From Pimelobacter simplex (GTDB lineage: Bacteria; Actinomycetota; Actinomycetes; Propionibacteriales; Nocardioidaceae), in NCBI RefSeq assembly GCF_024662235.1, contig NZ_CP096276.1, positions 2,356,001 to 2,420,000 of the forward strand: a stretch of 64,000 nucleotides of DNA. The letters run 5' to 3'. Position 1 is the first letter of the stretch. Every line of letters begins with the position of its first letter. The position numbers and the translations under genes were made by a program. Positions 10,332 through 18,406 of this stretch are shown here, in pieces. The notes below the pieces were generated by a model. The model was not told the DNA's origin. It saw nothing but the letters and a program-made list of their open reading frames with translations, and did no database searches.

Positions 10332-10482
10332 GCGCAGCCTGATCGCGCGATTCACGACCGTCGCTTCGGGCGATGCTGCGAACTGCGCACGAGTGGCTCG
10401 GCCGGGGTTCTGTGAGATCCCTTGATGGCGCTCGCCGAAATTCCCCAGGGTCGCTCATCTAAGTTCCCCACCCTGGGCGGTG

Positions 10483-11310
10483 TCACTGTAGCGGTCGGCG
10501 GGTGCCGGTCGCGGCGTGACGGAGTGCTTCGTTCTTGGCGTGGTGGTCGCGGAGTCGGTAGGAGTCGCCGTCCAGGTTGAGCACCACAGAGCGGTGCAGC
10601 AGCCGGTCGAGCATGGCGGCGGCGACGGTGGTGTCGCCGAGCACTTCGCCCCAGCCTGCGACGCCGCGGTTGGTGGTCAGCACGATGCTGGTCTTGAGGT
10701 AGCGCTGGGACACGACCTGGAACAGCGCGGAGGCGGCTTCGCCGGGCAGCGGCAGGTAGCCGAGCTCGTCGATGACGAGGAGGGTGGGGCCGGCGAAGAA
10801 CCGCATCGTGGTGGCCCAGCGTCCTTCGATGGCGGCGCGGTGGCAGCGGGCGGCAAGGTCGGCGGCGGTGGTGAAGTAGGTGCGGTAGCCGGCTTCGGCC
10901 GCAGCCCTGCCGAGCCCGACGGCGAGATGGGTCTTCCCGACACCTGGCGGTCCGATCAACAAGACGTTGGTCGCGGTGTCGAGGTAGCGGCAGGTCGCGA
11001 GCTCCTCGACGAGCTTTTTGTCGACGCCGGGGGCGGCGTCGAAGTCGAAGTCGGCCAACGTGGCCGGGGTCGGCAGGGATGCGAACCGGAGTCGGCCGGC
11101 GAGCCTGCGGGCTTCGGTGGCTTCGACCTCACGGGCGAGCAGGTGCTCGAGCGTCGCGGTCATCGACCACTCTTCGGCTTCTGCTTGGGCGAGCACGCCG
11201 GGGAGGTGTTCGGCGGCCGCGGTTAGCTTCAAGGCGGCGAGGTGGCCGCGCAGCTGCTGGTAGAGGCTGGCCTGCGTACCGTTCATCGGCACGGTCAGGG
11301 AGTCGGTCAT
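10483..11310 (-). CDS. istB: IS21 IstB helper ATPase
   Basis: 275 residues. AAA+ ATPase that helps IstA choose and activate the target. Walker A is LIGPPGVGKTHLAVGLG and Walker B is LLVIDELGYLPL. The N-terminal helical region (residues 1-90) is the usual IstB lid. Its start overlaps the istA stop by four bases (ATGA), the normal IS21 arrangement for coupled translation. Confidence 0.93.
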   Translation of the reverse strand: MTDSLTVPMNGTQASLYQQLRGHLAALKLTAAAEHLPGVLAQAEAEEWSMTATLEHLLAREVEATEARRLAGRLRFASLPTPATLADFDFDAAPGVDKKLVEELATCRYLDTATNVLLIGPPGVGKTHLAVGLGRAAAEAGYRTYFTTAADLAARCHRAAIEGRWATTMRFFAGPTLLVIDELGYLPLPGEAASALFQVVSQRYLKTSIVLTTNRGVAGWGEVLGDTTVAAAMLDRLLHRSVVLNLDGDSYRLRDHHAKNEALRHAATGTRRPLQ

Positions 11311-12734
11311 GTGAGGGTGTTCCTTCCGGTTGCTGCTCGGTCGTACTTGGACAGGTCGATCACCACGTCGTCGCTGGAAGCGGCGGTGGCGGTGAGGTCG
11401 TCGGGTTGCTGGCGAGCGCGCAGGACGTCGGCGGCCGCCAGGGCCGCGGGGCCGGGTGGGATGCGTTCCTTGCGGCGGTGCGGGCGGGAGGTGTCGTGGC
11501 CTGCCAGGACGAGCTGCTCGAGCGCGATCACGTGGCCGTGGTCGCGGACCATCACCCCGGCGCCGTCGGGTGCGAGCTCGTGGCGGGCGATCACGATCCC
11601 GCTGCTGGTGGCGATGTCGACGTGCGGGTCGCCGAGGCGCTGGGACACGACGACCTGGGCTCGGGCCAGCTCGGGCGGGACGGAGTAGAAGTTCCCGCGC
11701 CAGGCGACCAGTGCCTGCGCCGACACCGTCCGGTCCTCGCGGATCGTGGCGGGGAACGGCGTGGCCGGCACCGGCGCCAGTGGTTCGCGTTCGGCGACCG
11801 TGAGCACGCTGGCTCGGCCGTCGACGGCGGATGGACGCAGCCGGGCATCACCACGCAGCTCGCAGAAACGGTCCAAGGAGGCTTGGGCTTCCTCGATGGT
11901 GACGTCGTCGGGCAGGGTGCGCCACCAGCGTTGCGCGGCGGTGTGATTGGACTTCTCGACCACGCCCTTGCGGTTCCCGCGTCGCGGCGGGCAGATCGCG
12001 ATCTGGACGCCGTAGTGCTTGGCCACCGCGGCGAACGTCGCGGTCACCTTGCCCGACTCCGGGTGGCACACCGTGGTCATCCGGTCGAAGCGCCACTTCT
12101 TCGTCAGTCCACCCAGCTTGCGGGCGACGGCGTCGAGTCCGGCGATCAGGTGCGGCTGCTGCTCGGTCGGAGCCAGTTGGCCGCGCCACTTGCCGGAGTG
12201 GGCCAGCGCGCCGACGAGCAGGTGCGCGTTCTTGCCCCATCCCCAGGCCGCTGGCGGGTTGGGGAGCTCGAGCCAGTCCCACTGGGTCTCCTCACCCGGC
12301 GGATGCTCGATCGGCGCGTTCGCCCGGCCCTTCGTCGCGCTGCAGGGCTCGCAGTGCGGCCGCAGATCCCGGGTGCGGATCTGGCGGGTGAACGTCGGAT
12401 ACGACCGGTCGTAGCCCAGCGCGGTGACCTCGTCGAACAACGTCACCGCCCACAGGTGCGGGTCCTCGGTCAGACGTGCGCGGACGTAGTCGAGGTACGG
12501 CTCGAACGGGTCGTCGTCGGCGGGCTTCCGTTCCCCGGCGACCCGCTCGCCGTCGAGGTAGGCGCGGATGGTCTTGCGGTCCCGGCCCAGGTGCCGGGCG
12601 ATCGCAGAGATCGTCCAGCCCTGCCGGCGCAACGCGTGAGCGTCGATGTCTTCCTCCCGTGTCAGCATGGGAAGCGAGGGCTCCTTCGTGAGATGGCTGG
12701 TGGTCAGAGACCGCCATCTTCGAAGGAGCCCCAC
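11307..12734 (-). CDS. istA: IS21 IstA transposase
   Basis: 475 residues. N-terminal helix-turn-helix (RQGWTISAIARHLGRDRKTIRAYL) for end binding, then a DDE/RNase-H integrase core with WDWLELP and the GVVEKSNHTAAQRWWRTL region, then a C-terminal Mu-transposase-like domain (ALVAWRGNFYSVPPELA). It is the upstream gene of the IS operon. A full-length frame suggests the element may still be active. Confidence 0.92.
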   Translation of the reverse strand: MGLLRRWRSLTTSHLTKEPSLPMLTREEDIDAHALRRQGWTISAIARHLGRDRKTIRAYLDGERVAGERKPADDDPFEPYLDYVRARLTEDPHLWAVTLFDEVTALGYDRSYPTFTRQIRTRDLRPHCEPCSATKGRANAPIEHPPGEETQWDWLELPNPPAAWGWGKNAHLLVGALAHSGKWRGQLAPTEQQPHLIAGLDAVARKLGGLTKKWRFDRMTTVCHPESGKVTATFAAVAKHYGVQIAICPPRRGNRKGVVEKSNHTAAQRWWRTLPDDVTIEEAQASLDRFCELRGDARLRPSAVDGRASVLTVAEREPLAPVPATPFPATIREDRTVSAQALVAWRGNFYSVPPELARAQVVVSQRLGDPHVDIATSSGIVIARHELAPDGAGVMVRDHGHVIALEQLVLAGHDTSRPHRRKERIPPGPAALAAADVLRARQQPDDLTATAASSDDVVIDLSKYDRAATGRNTLT

Positions 12735-12820
12735 CCGCTTCTGGTGGAGCCACGGGGTGGGGAATTTCAGTGAGCAGAACTGGGGAGATTCAGCTGAGCG
12801 CCATCACCCTTCCGCCAGCT

Positions 12821-12855
12821 TGATCGCTCCCGGGCCGACGTCGGACATAGGTGCC
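12821..12855 (+). promoter_or_regulatory. Bipartite motif copy 1, upstream of xis-int
   Basis: TGATCGC, 20 bases, TAGGTGCC. It ends 40 bases before the xis start and begins 14 bases after the IS21 element. One of eight copies of the same two-block motif in this element. Confidence 0.7.
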
Positions 12856-12895
12856 CGTAGACCTAACGTCCGTCAGCGCCGCAAGGAGGGGCTTG

Positions 12896-13171
12896 ATGAT
12901 GGCAACGAACTCGAACGTGCCGGCTGCCGAAGCGGGAATCTTTGGCCCGCGACGTCGCGGAACCGCCCGCGGCCGGTCACCCAGGCTCGTCGACGCGCAG
13001 GAGCTGTGGGATATCGACGATGTCGCGTCGTACCTGGGCGTCACCAAGCAGACGATCTACTCCTGGCGTACGACGGGATACGGTCCCGCTGGCTTCCGTG
13101 TCGGCAAACACCTGCGCTGGCGAGCAGCAACCGTCATCAACTGGACGGTTCAACTCGAAGAGAATCCGTGA
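12896..13171 (+). CDS. xis: Excisionase/MerR-type helix-turn-helix protein
   Basis: 91 residues. The segment ELWDIDDVASYLGVTKQTIY followed by WRTTGYGPAGFRVGKHLRW is the winged-helix fold of the helix_turn_helix_17/excisionase family. The ATG at 12896 has AAGGAGG at 12883-12889. It lies 105 bases upstream of the integrase gene, the standard order in actinobacterial integrative elements. It probably directs excision by bending DNA at the attachment site. Confidence 0.85.
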   Translation: MMATNSNVPAAEAGIFGPRRRGTARGRSPRLVDAQELWDIDDVASYLGVTKQTIYSWRTTGYGPAGFRVGKHLRWRAATVINWTVQLEENP

Positions 13172-13276
13172 TCGCGTCAGGTTCTAGGTCTGGCCGGGCA
13201 TCGGTTCCATTGTCCCTAGCGAGGAGGAGCGCTTCAGCGCACCTTGTGCCTGCGCGGGACTGCGTGGAGGACAGCC

Positions 13277-14545
13277 ATGGCCAGCATTAGTTCCGGCAGG
13301 CCAGCCGATGACGGCAGCCCTCGGTACGTCGTCAACTACCGCGATCCCGAGGGGCGGCAGCGCCGCAAGACTTTCAGGCGCAAAGCCGAGGCGGCCGCAT
13401 TCCGCAACACTGTCGAGGCGGACAAGCTCAGGGGCACTTATCTCGATGTGGACGCTGGCAGGATGTCGTTTCGGGCCTATGCCGAGGAATGGCTGGAAAG
13501 CCGGACCTTCAGTCCGCTGACGTACGAAGCGACCGAGCTGCGACTACGGCTTCATGTGTTCCCGACACTGGGCCACCTCGAGCTGCGGAAGATCAAACCG
13601 TCGACGATCCAGAAGCTGCTCCGGTCGATGGAGATGGCCGAGACCTATCGGCGCGTCATCTTCTCCAACGTCTCTGCCATCTTCTCGGCTGCGGTCGACG
13701 ACGACCTGATTGCTAAGAATCCGTGCAAGGCCAGTTCCGTGACACGCCCTGCCACCTCGCGCCGCAAGGTGGTGCCTTGGCCGACCGAATGGGTCTCCTC
13801 CATGCACGACGCGCTTCCGCCGCAGTACAGGATTGCGGTCACGTTGGGATCGGGGCTGGGCCTACGTCAAGGCGAAGTATTCGGGCTCGCAGCCGAGGAT
13901 GTCGACTTCCTCCGCGGAGTTGTGGAGATCAGGCGGCAGGTCAAGGTGTTCGGAGGTAACCGACTGGTCTTCGGCCTCCCAAAGGGCGACAAGACCCGAA
14001 CGGTCCCGTTGCCTCAGAGCGTCGCGACGGAACTCAGCAGCCATCTCGCGACCTACCCGCGACGGATGATCACACTTCCATGGGGAGTGCCCGAGGCGGA
14101 CAGCAAGACGAGCGCAGGACTCATACTCACCACCCGCGAGAGTTCCGCACTCAACCGCAACTACTTCAACACACGCCTGTGGAGGCCCGGCCAAGCCGTC
14201 GTTGGCATCGAGCAATCGCGAGATAACGGCATGCACGCCCTACGCCACTGGTACGCGTCGGTTCTCCTGGACGCTGGCGAATCGATTCGTGCGGTGTCGG
14301 AGTACCTCGGCCACAGCGACCCGGGCTTCACCCTGCGTACCTACACGCATCTCATGCCCAGCAGTACCGAGCGGACCCGCGCAGCAGTGGATGCGGCGTT
14401 TGCAGCCGGGCGCCACGCAAGCGAACGTCCTGACACCGAACTCGAGCAGCCCCTGTGGAAAACCCAGAGCAGTGTCGGACCCGCTACCAGACTGTCCTTA
14501 TCCCATTCGACCACGGAGATCGCCGATGACGAAGCTCAACAGTGA
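13277..14545 (+). CDS. int: Tyrosine site-specific integrase
   Basis: 422 residues. N-terminal AP2-like arm-binding domain (PRYVVNYRDPEGRQRRKTF), SAM-like core-binding domain (MSFRAYAEEWLESRTFSP), then the catalytic domain: Arg in LGLRQGEVFGL, the HxxR box in MHALRHWYAS, then LGHSDPGFTLRTYTHL with the second His and the nucleophilic Tyr. All catalytic residues are present. The ATG at 13277 is preceded by GGAGG. It integrates and excises the element; the attachment core is not identified. Confidence 0.93.
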   Translation: MASISSGRPADDGSPRYVVNYRDPEGRQRRKTFRRKAEAAAFRNTVEADKLRGTYLDVDAGRMSFRAYAEEWLESRTFSPLTYEATELRLRLHVFPTLGHLELRKIKPSTIQKLLRSMEMAETYRRVIFSNVSAIFSAAVDDDLIAKNPCKASSVTRPATSRRKVVPWPTEWVSSMHDALPPQYRIAVTLGSGLGLRQGEVFGLAAEDVDFLRGVVEIRRQVKVFGGNRLVFGLPKGDKTRTVPLPQSVATELSSHLATYPRRMITLPWGVPEADSKTSAGLILTTRESSALNRNYFNTRLWRPGQAVVGIEQSRDNGMHALRHWYASVLLDAGESIRAVSEYLGHSDPGFTLRTYTHLMPSSTERTRAAVDAAFAAGRHASERPDTELEQPLWKTQSSVGPATRLSLSHSTTEIADDEAQQ

Positions 14546-15131
14546 AGCCCGCCGCATCCTCGCGGCGACAGGCATCACCGTGCGCGACTGGATCGCCTAC
14601 GGCGGGTGGCTCAAGGAAGGCACCGACGATGCGGGCTACCGTCGCTGGGTACCGGAGACCGAGTGGCGCGGAGACGAGTGTGGCTGCAGGGACGACCGCT
14701 GCATCGGCTTCCACCATGACAACGGCGAGGAGTGTGGGTGCCTCCAGGCGATCATCGCGAACCGCGCGAAGGACCGCGAGGCTTACTACATCTGGCACGC
14801 CTACCGCACGGCCGTTGAGGCCAACGACGGCCGCGGCGATCGGGATGCCTACGACGCTGTCTGGAGTCGGGCCGAGATCTGGGTGCGCCGCCACTACCCG
14901 CGCGCACTGACCTTCTCCCTGGACGCCGTGGTGAAGGGCGAACGGGGCATCTCAGCCACCTACGCGCCGTTCCCGGACGGGTCGATCCCAAGCTATGTCG
15001 GTGCCACCCCTGAGGGCGACGGCTACCGCCAGCAACTGTGGACCGAGGGCACCGACGTCAACGGACACATCAGCCACGAGCGCGCCCACACGATGTACCG
15101 CCAAGGCGAGGAGAACGGCCGTGCCAACTGA
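14526..15131 (+). CDS. Hypothetical protein with Cys-rich N-terminal half
   Basis: 201 residues. Starts at the ATG overlapping the last 20 bases of int. Contains EWRGDECGCRDDRCIGFHH followed by EECGCLQ, a possible metal-binding cluster of five cysteines and two histidines. The C-terminal half has no recognised motif. It is the first gene of an overlapping accessory operon downstream of int. Function unknown. Confidence 0.72.
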   Translation: MTKLNSEARRILAATGITVRDWIAYGGWLKEGTDDAGYRRWVPETEWRGDECGCRDDRCIGFHHDNGEECGCLQAIIANRAKDREAYYIWHAYRTAVEANDGRGDRDAYDAVWSRAEIWVRRHYPRALTFSLDAVVKGERGISATYAPFPDGSIPSYVGATPEGDGYRQQLWTEGTDVNGHISHERAHTMYRQGEENGRAN

Positions 15132-15447
15132 GGCAAACTCCGTCGCGGGCCTCGCTCTGCGCTGGGCCCGGACGGACGCGCTCGAGCAGTGGGTCAACGC
15201 CGCACCCCAGGGCGGCCCCACTCCGCTCGAGGAGAGCGTCACCGAGTACCTGGGATCCCACAACCCCTTCGCCGACGGCTCGCGCGTTGAGGTCCTCGGC
15301 GGCCTTCACCGCGACGCTCCGACGGCCTGGGTGCCCGCCACGATCGTCGAACGGACCTCCCCCGACGAATGGACGGTCCAGTTCGACGACGGCGACCGGG
15401 CCTGGCGCGATCACCACGAGCTGCGGCCCTACTCTCGGAACCCGTGA
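15121..15447 (+). CDS. Hypothetical protein with Tudor/SH3-like segment
   Basis: 108 residues from a GTG at 15121, overlapping the previous stop. The C-terminal half (GSRVEVLGGLHRDAPTAWVPATIV...EWTVQFDDGDRAWRDHHELRP) looks like a small beta-barrel of the Tudor/agenet type, with its V-x-FDDG-x-x-x-W-x-x-x-x-LRP pattern. That likeness is by eye. The gene ends in a GTGA overlap with the next, broken reading frame. Confidence 0.65.
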   Translation: MPTEANSVAGLALRWARTDALEQWVNAAPQGGPTPLEESVTEYLGSHNPFADGSRVEVLGGLHRDAPTAWVPATIVERTSPDEWTVQFDDGDRAWRDHHELRPYSRNP

Positions 15448-15615
15448 CCGACGCCGCCGAACAGATGCTGACTCCTGTACGCCAAGTTGCAGGAGACCCC
15501 GCCTGACCACCGCGGCGGCTACACCCTCGTCCGCGCCGCGCGGAACGCCACCGCGCACATCATCAGCCAGGGCGTCGACGACGGCCAGGAGTCGATGCCC
15601 TGGGACCGGCCCTGA
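15444..15615 (+). pseudogene. Small broken gene of the accessory operon
   Basis: The GTG at 15444 overlaps the previous stop and reads VTDAAEQMLTPV before stopping after 20 codons. A second frame from about 15475 reads LYAKLQETPPDHRGG to the stop at 15615 with clear coding bias. One missing base near 15473 would join them into a protein of about 57 residues. It is either a frameshift mutation or an assembly indel. Confidence 0.5.
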
Positions 15616-15657
15616 CCCAGCCAGGCTGACACCGCCCTGAGATCTATTTGCGTCGGG

Positions 15658-15692
15658 TGATCGCCCCGACGGGTCGACATTCCTTTGGTGAC
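15658..15692 (+). promoter_or_regulatory. Bipartite motif copy 2, upstream of the 15727 operon
   Basis: TGATCGC, 20 bases, TTGGTGAC, with TG following as in most copies. It ends 34 bases before the GTG at 15727, in the intergenic gap after the broken small gene, and so marks a new transcription unit. Confidence 0.7.
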
Positions 15693-15726
15693 TGAGAGAT
15701 GACCCCGGTCCACCAAGGAGCTGCCC

Positions 15727-15891
15727 GTGAGCACGCCCACCGATTCCCCGTCCGCCGCGGCCGACCGTGACCCGGTTCAGGACGTCCGCGCACACCTCGA
15801 GCAGGCGCTGGCCGCGCTCGATCGACTCCGCGAGGTTCTGCCGCCTCCCACCGCTCCCCCGCCCGAGACCGGAGGCGGTGAGCCGGCATGA
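15727..15891 (+). CDS. Small hypothetical protein, 54 residues
   Basis: GTG start with AAGGAG at 15715-15720, six bases upstream. The middle (VRAHLEQALAALDRLREVLPP) is a short amphipathic helix and the tail is Pro-rich. The stop overlaps the next gene's ATG (ATGA), showing operon coupling. Function unknown. Confidence 0.62.
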   Translation: MSTPTDSPSAAADRDPVQDVRAHLEQALAALDRLREVLPPPTAPPPETGGGEPA

Positions 15892-16601
15892 CCACCGACA
15901 CCACCCTGAGCGCCGCCGACGCCGTCTTCGCGGCCGAGCAGGCCGTGAGCAGGGCCCGCTGGGTAGTGGAGGAGCTCCAAGAGACGATCGGATCTGCGCT
16001 CCGTGTGCTCGACGACGCCGAGCTCGGCTCGGCCAAGGCCAAGCTGTCCGAGCGCGGCTCCTTCTACCTCGAGGCCGCCGGCGAGCACCTGGGACGGCTG
16101 CACACGAGGTGCAACGACATGCCCGACCTCACCCGCGAACTGTTCGGACACCTCAACCGCGCATCGCAGTCGGTCACCGACGCCCGCACCCTCCTCGACC
16201 TGGCCGATACTTCCGATCCCGTTATCGCCAGCGAGGTCGCCCAACTCAAGCCGCGCATCGCGGTCGTAGGCGAGATGGTCGCCCTGGCCAAGCCCATCGC
16301 CCAGCTGGCCGCCCAGCACGTCGAGACCGCCCACCAAGCCAGCCGGGACGTGACTGCGGTGGGCCTGCTGGAGCCGGTCAGCCTGGAGCGGAGCATTGCG
16401 ACCGCCGGCAAGGAGCTCGGCCGCGCCGACGAGGACGTACGCCTGCTCGGCAATGTCGTCGACCACGCCGCGGCCAGCGCCCGGGAGTCGGCCAGGATCG
16501 CCAGCGAGATCACCGAAAACGCCCGCCGGTGGATGGCCGAGCAGAGCCGGGACCCGGTCCTGAGCCCTTCGCTCCCGGGGCCTAGATCCCCGGGCCGGTA
16601 G
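15888..16601 (+). CDS. Hypothetical helical protein
   Basis: 237 residues, almost entirely predicted alpha-helical and Ala/Glu/Arg-rich. Heptad-like runs such as AVFAAEQAVSRARWVVEELQ and VVDHAAASARESARIASEI suggest coiled coil. No membrane helix or catalytic motif is visible. It is coupled to the 54-residue gene upstream and lies eight bases before the tandem DnaA-like protein. It may be a structural or partner protein of that regulator; this is inference from position only. Confidence 0.7.
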   Translation: MTTDTTLSAADAVFAAEQAVSRARWVVEELQETIGSALRVLDDAELGSAKAKLSERGSFYLEAAGEHLGRLHTRCNDMPDLTRELFGHLNRASQSVTDARTLLDLADTSDPVIASEVAQLKPRIAVVGEMVALAKPIAQLAAQHVETAHQASRDVTAVGLLEPVSLERSIATAGKELGRADEDVRLLGNVVDHAAASARESARIASEITENARRWMAEQSRDPVLSPSLPGPRSPGR

Positions 16602-16609
16602 GGGGAGCC

Positions 16610-17548
16610 ATGGACCTCGACCAGGGCGGCCGCCAGCTGGCGGGCCTCGTTCTCGACGCGGCCGGCCGCGGCCAGCACGACAAGGTCGCCGACCTGATCG
16701 CACCGCTCGATGCCGAGCAGTTGCGATCCCTGGTGACGGTGCTGGCCGTCCAGGTCGACCAGACCATGCCTGTGGCGTCGGCAACTGGCCCTGCCGCGGT
16801 GTGCGAGCTGGCCATCAACGCCGCAGCGCCGATGTTCGGCACCACCCCGGAAGCGATCCTCAGCGCCGAGCGCAGCCGACCGGTCAGCGATGCCCGGGCG
16901 GTGGCCATGACCGCCGCCCGGGAGACCGGCCTGTCCCTGCCGGCGATCGCCGAGCACTTCAATAAGGACCACGGCTCGGTGATCCATGCGGTCCGCCGCA
17001 CCGCTGAACGGCCACGGCTGGCCGATGCCGCTGCCCGGGTGAGCGGGCACGTCAACAGCCGCTACACCGCCCGCCTCCCCCGAGGCGAAGAGAACATGGT
17101 CAATCTCCACCAGCAGCCGCCGGCCTCGACGTTCCAGCCCGATGGCCCGGTCGAGCACGCCGTGGTGGCGGCCGCCGCGGCCTTCAACACCACACCCGAG
17201 GTCCTCCTGAGTGCCGACCGGAGCCGGGTGGCCGCGGATGCCCGTGCAGTGGCCATGACCGCCGCCCGCCAGCACGGCCACAGCCTGCCCACGATCGCCC
17301 GCCACTTCGGCCGCGACCACACCACGGTGCTGCAGGCGACCCGGCGCATCGAGAAGACCCCGCCGCTGCGGGACCTGGCCGCGAAGATCACCGCAGATCT
17401 CCCCGAGCAGCCCGCCAGCACACAAGCCGGCCCGGTCGACGTCGACGAGCAGGTCCCCGAGAGCGGCTACCGCTCCCCCGGGCTGCGCGAGCAGCAGCGT
17501 GCGATCCCTGGCGCCGGCGAGCGGGCGCAGCTGAGGGTCGCTAGGTGA
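16610..17548 (+). CDS. DNA-binding protein with two tandem DnaA domain-IV modules
   Basis: 312 residues. Two copies of the DnaA C-terminal DNA-binding domain are visible, at about residues 63-147 and 181-263. Each has the DnaA order of a helix, then ILSAERSR or LLSADRSR, then ARAVAMTAAR, then the signature SLPAIAEHFNKDHGSVIHA or SLPTIARHFGRDHTTVLQA. The second copy keeps the classical DHTTV contact motif; the first has DHGSV. There is no AAA+ ATPase domain and no DnaA domain I. The first 60 residues are helical and unrelated. It should bind two DnaA-box-like sites. In this operon it is a candidate replication or transcription regulator of the element. Confidence 0.82.
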   Translation: MDLDQGGRQLAGLVLDAAGRGQHDKVADLIAPLDAEQLRSLVTVLAVQVDQTMPVASATGPAAVCELAINAAAPMFGTTPEAILSAERSRPVSDARAVAMTAARETGLSLPAIAEHFNKDHGSVIHAVRRTAERPRLADAAARVSGHVNSRYTARLPRGEENMVNLHQQPPASTFQPDGPVEHAVVAAAAAFNTTPEVLLSADRSRVAADARAVAMTAARQHGHSLPTIARHFGRDHTTVLQATRRIEKTPPLRDLAAKITADLPEQPASTQAGPVDVDEQVPESGYRSPGLREQQRAIPGAGERAQLRVAR

Positions 17549-18068
17549 GGGCCCTGATCGGTCTGGCCGCGGCCGCGATCCTCGCGCTGACAGTCGGCGG
17601 CATCAAGGCCGCCTTGCCCCGAGCCCAGACAGGCCACGACCCCGGCGAGGGCGAGACCACCCAGGTCCGTGTCACTGCGGTCCTCGACGGCGACACGATC
17701 CGCGTCGAGACCACCGGCGGACGCCAGCTCGGCCGCATACGGCGTCTGGGGATCGACGCCCCCGAAGTCGCCCACCCGCCGGAGCCGGCCGAGTGCTACG
17801 CCGACCAGGCAACCGACATGCTCGAGGAGCTCGCGCCGGTCGGCAGCACCGTCGAGCTCGTCACGGCACCGCCCAGCCCAACCGCGACCGCTACGACCGG
17901 CTGCTGCGATACGTCGACCACGCCGGCCACGACGTAGCCCGCGAGCTCCTGGCCGGCGGTGCCGCCCGCCGCGACGAAGCCGACCAGGCGCTCGCCCGCG
18001 AAGAGTCGTACTCCACGGCCGCCGACGATGCCCAGGGCGCTGAGCGCGGCCTATGGGGCACCTGCTGA
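17545..18068 (+). pseudogene. Frameshifted secreted thermonuclease (SNase) homologue
   Basis: A GTG overlapping the previous stop begins a protein with an N-terminal membrane/signal helix (ALIGLAAAAILALTVGG) and the SNase core VTAVLDGDTIRVETTGG...RRLGIDAPEVAHPP. The frame is lost near 17870. The continuing coding sequence, NRDRYDRLLRYVDHAG to GAERGLWGTC, lies in another frame and ends at 18068. The third catalytic arginine of SNase falls in that second part, so the product as read is inactive. A single missing base would restore a protein of about 174 residues. Confidence 0.75.
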
Positions 18069-18083
18069 GAGGGAGACACGGTC

Positions 18084-18285
18084 ATGGACGAGCAGCCGAC
18101 GACGGCCGCGAAGACGCTGGCCCGGTGGTGCTACGCCCGTGGCGTCGACGAACGAGTCCTCGGCGTCGGGTCAGCATCTGCTCAAGGCGGCGGCCTACCA
18201 GGCGCTCGGTCGTACGGCGCCGGCGCACCTCGAGCAAGCGCTGTGGCAACAGACCGCCGCACTGCTGCGTCAGCGACGCGACTAG
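18084..18285 (+). pseudogene. Small frameshifted accessory gene
   Basis: ATG at 18084 reads MDEQPTTAAKTLARWCYARGVDE in one frame. From about 18150 the high-GC third positions move to another frame, which reads GQHLLKAAAYQALGRTAPAH and ends with a TAG at 18283-18285. Joined, this would be a helical protein of about 67 residues. The stop lies in the CTAG at the outer edge of the adjacent insertion cluster. Confidence 0.5.
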
Positions 18286-18406
18286 ACGGTATGTAGCGAC
18301 CCGGTCGCTGTGACGGGGTTGCGGGCCGGGGCCTCACTCACGAGATTCGTGGGTTACCGAGCAGGGGCCGCCTGCTCGGCCTATCCGACATTCGTGGGAG
18401 GCCCCG

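Larger units (their letters stand above)
10423..12806 (-). mobile_element. IS21-family insertion sequence, complete
   Basis: A 2384-bp element whose ends read TGATGGCGCTC inward on both sides and continue with related subterminal repeats (each has two ..TTCCCCA.. blocks). It is flanked by a 4-bp target duplication CCCT (10419-10422 and 12807-12810). It carries istA and istB in the usual overlapping order. It landed between the presumed left attachment region and the xis promoter motif. Confidence 0.88.

Noticed and set aside
10222..10422. tRNA gene as integration target
   Set aside because: No cloverleaf or T-loop-like sequence could be found; the 61-codon frame on the minus strand here shows no coding character.
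12821..12855. The bipartite motif as a standard sigma-70 promoter
   Set aside because: The 20-base spacer between blocks is longer than the usual 16-18 and TGATCGC does not resemble TTGACA.
18282..18285. The insertion nest interrupting the small gene at 18084
   Set aside because: If CTAG is the target, the stop codon TAG of the gene was already in the target, so the gene ends naturally at the border.
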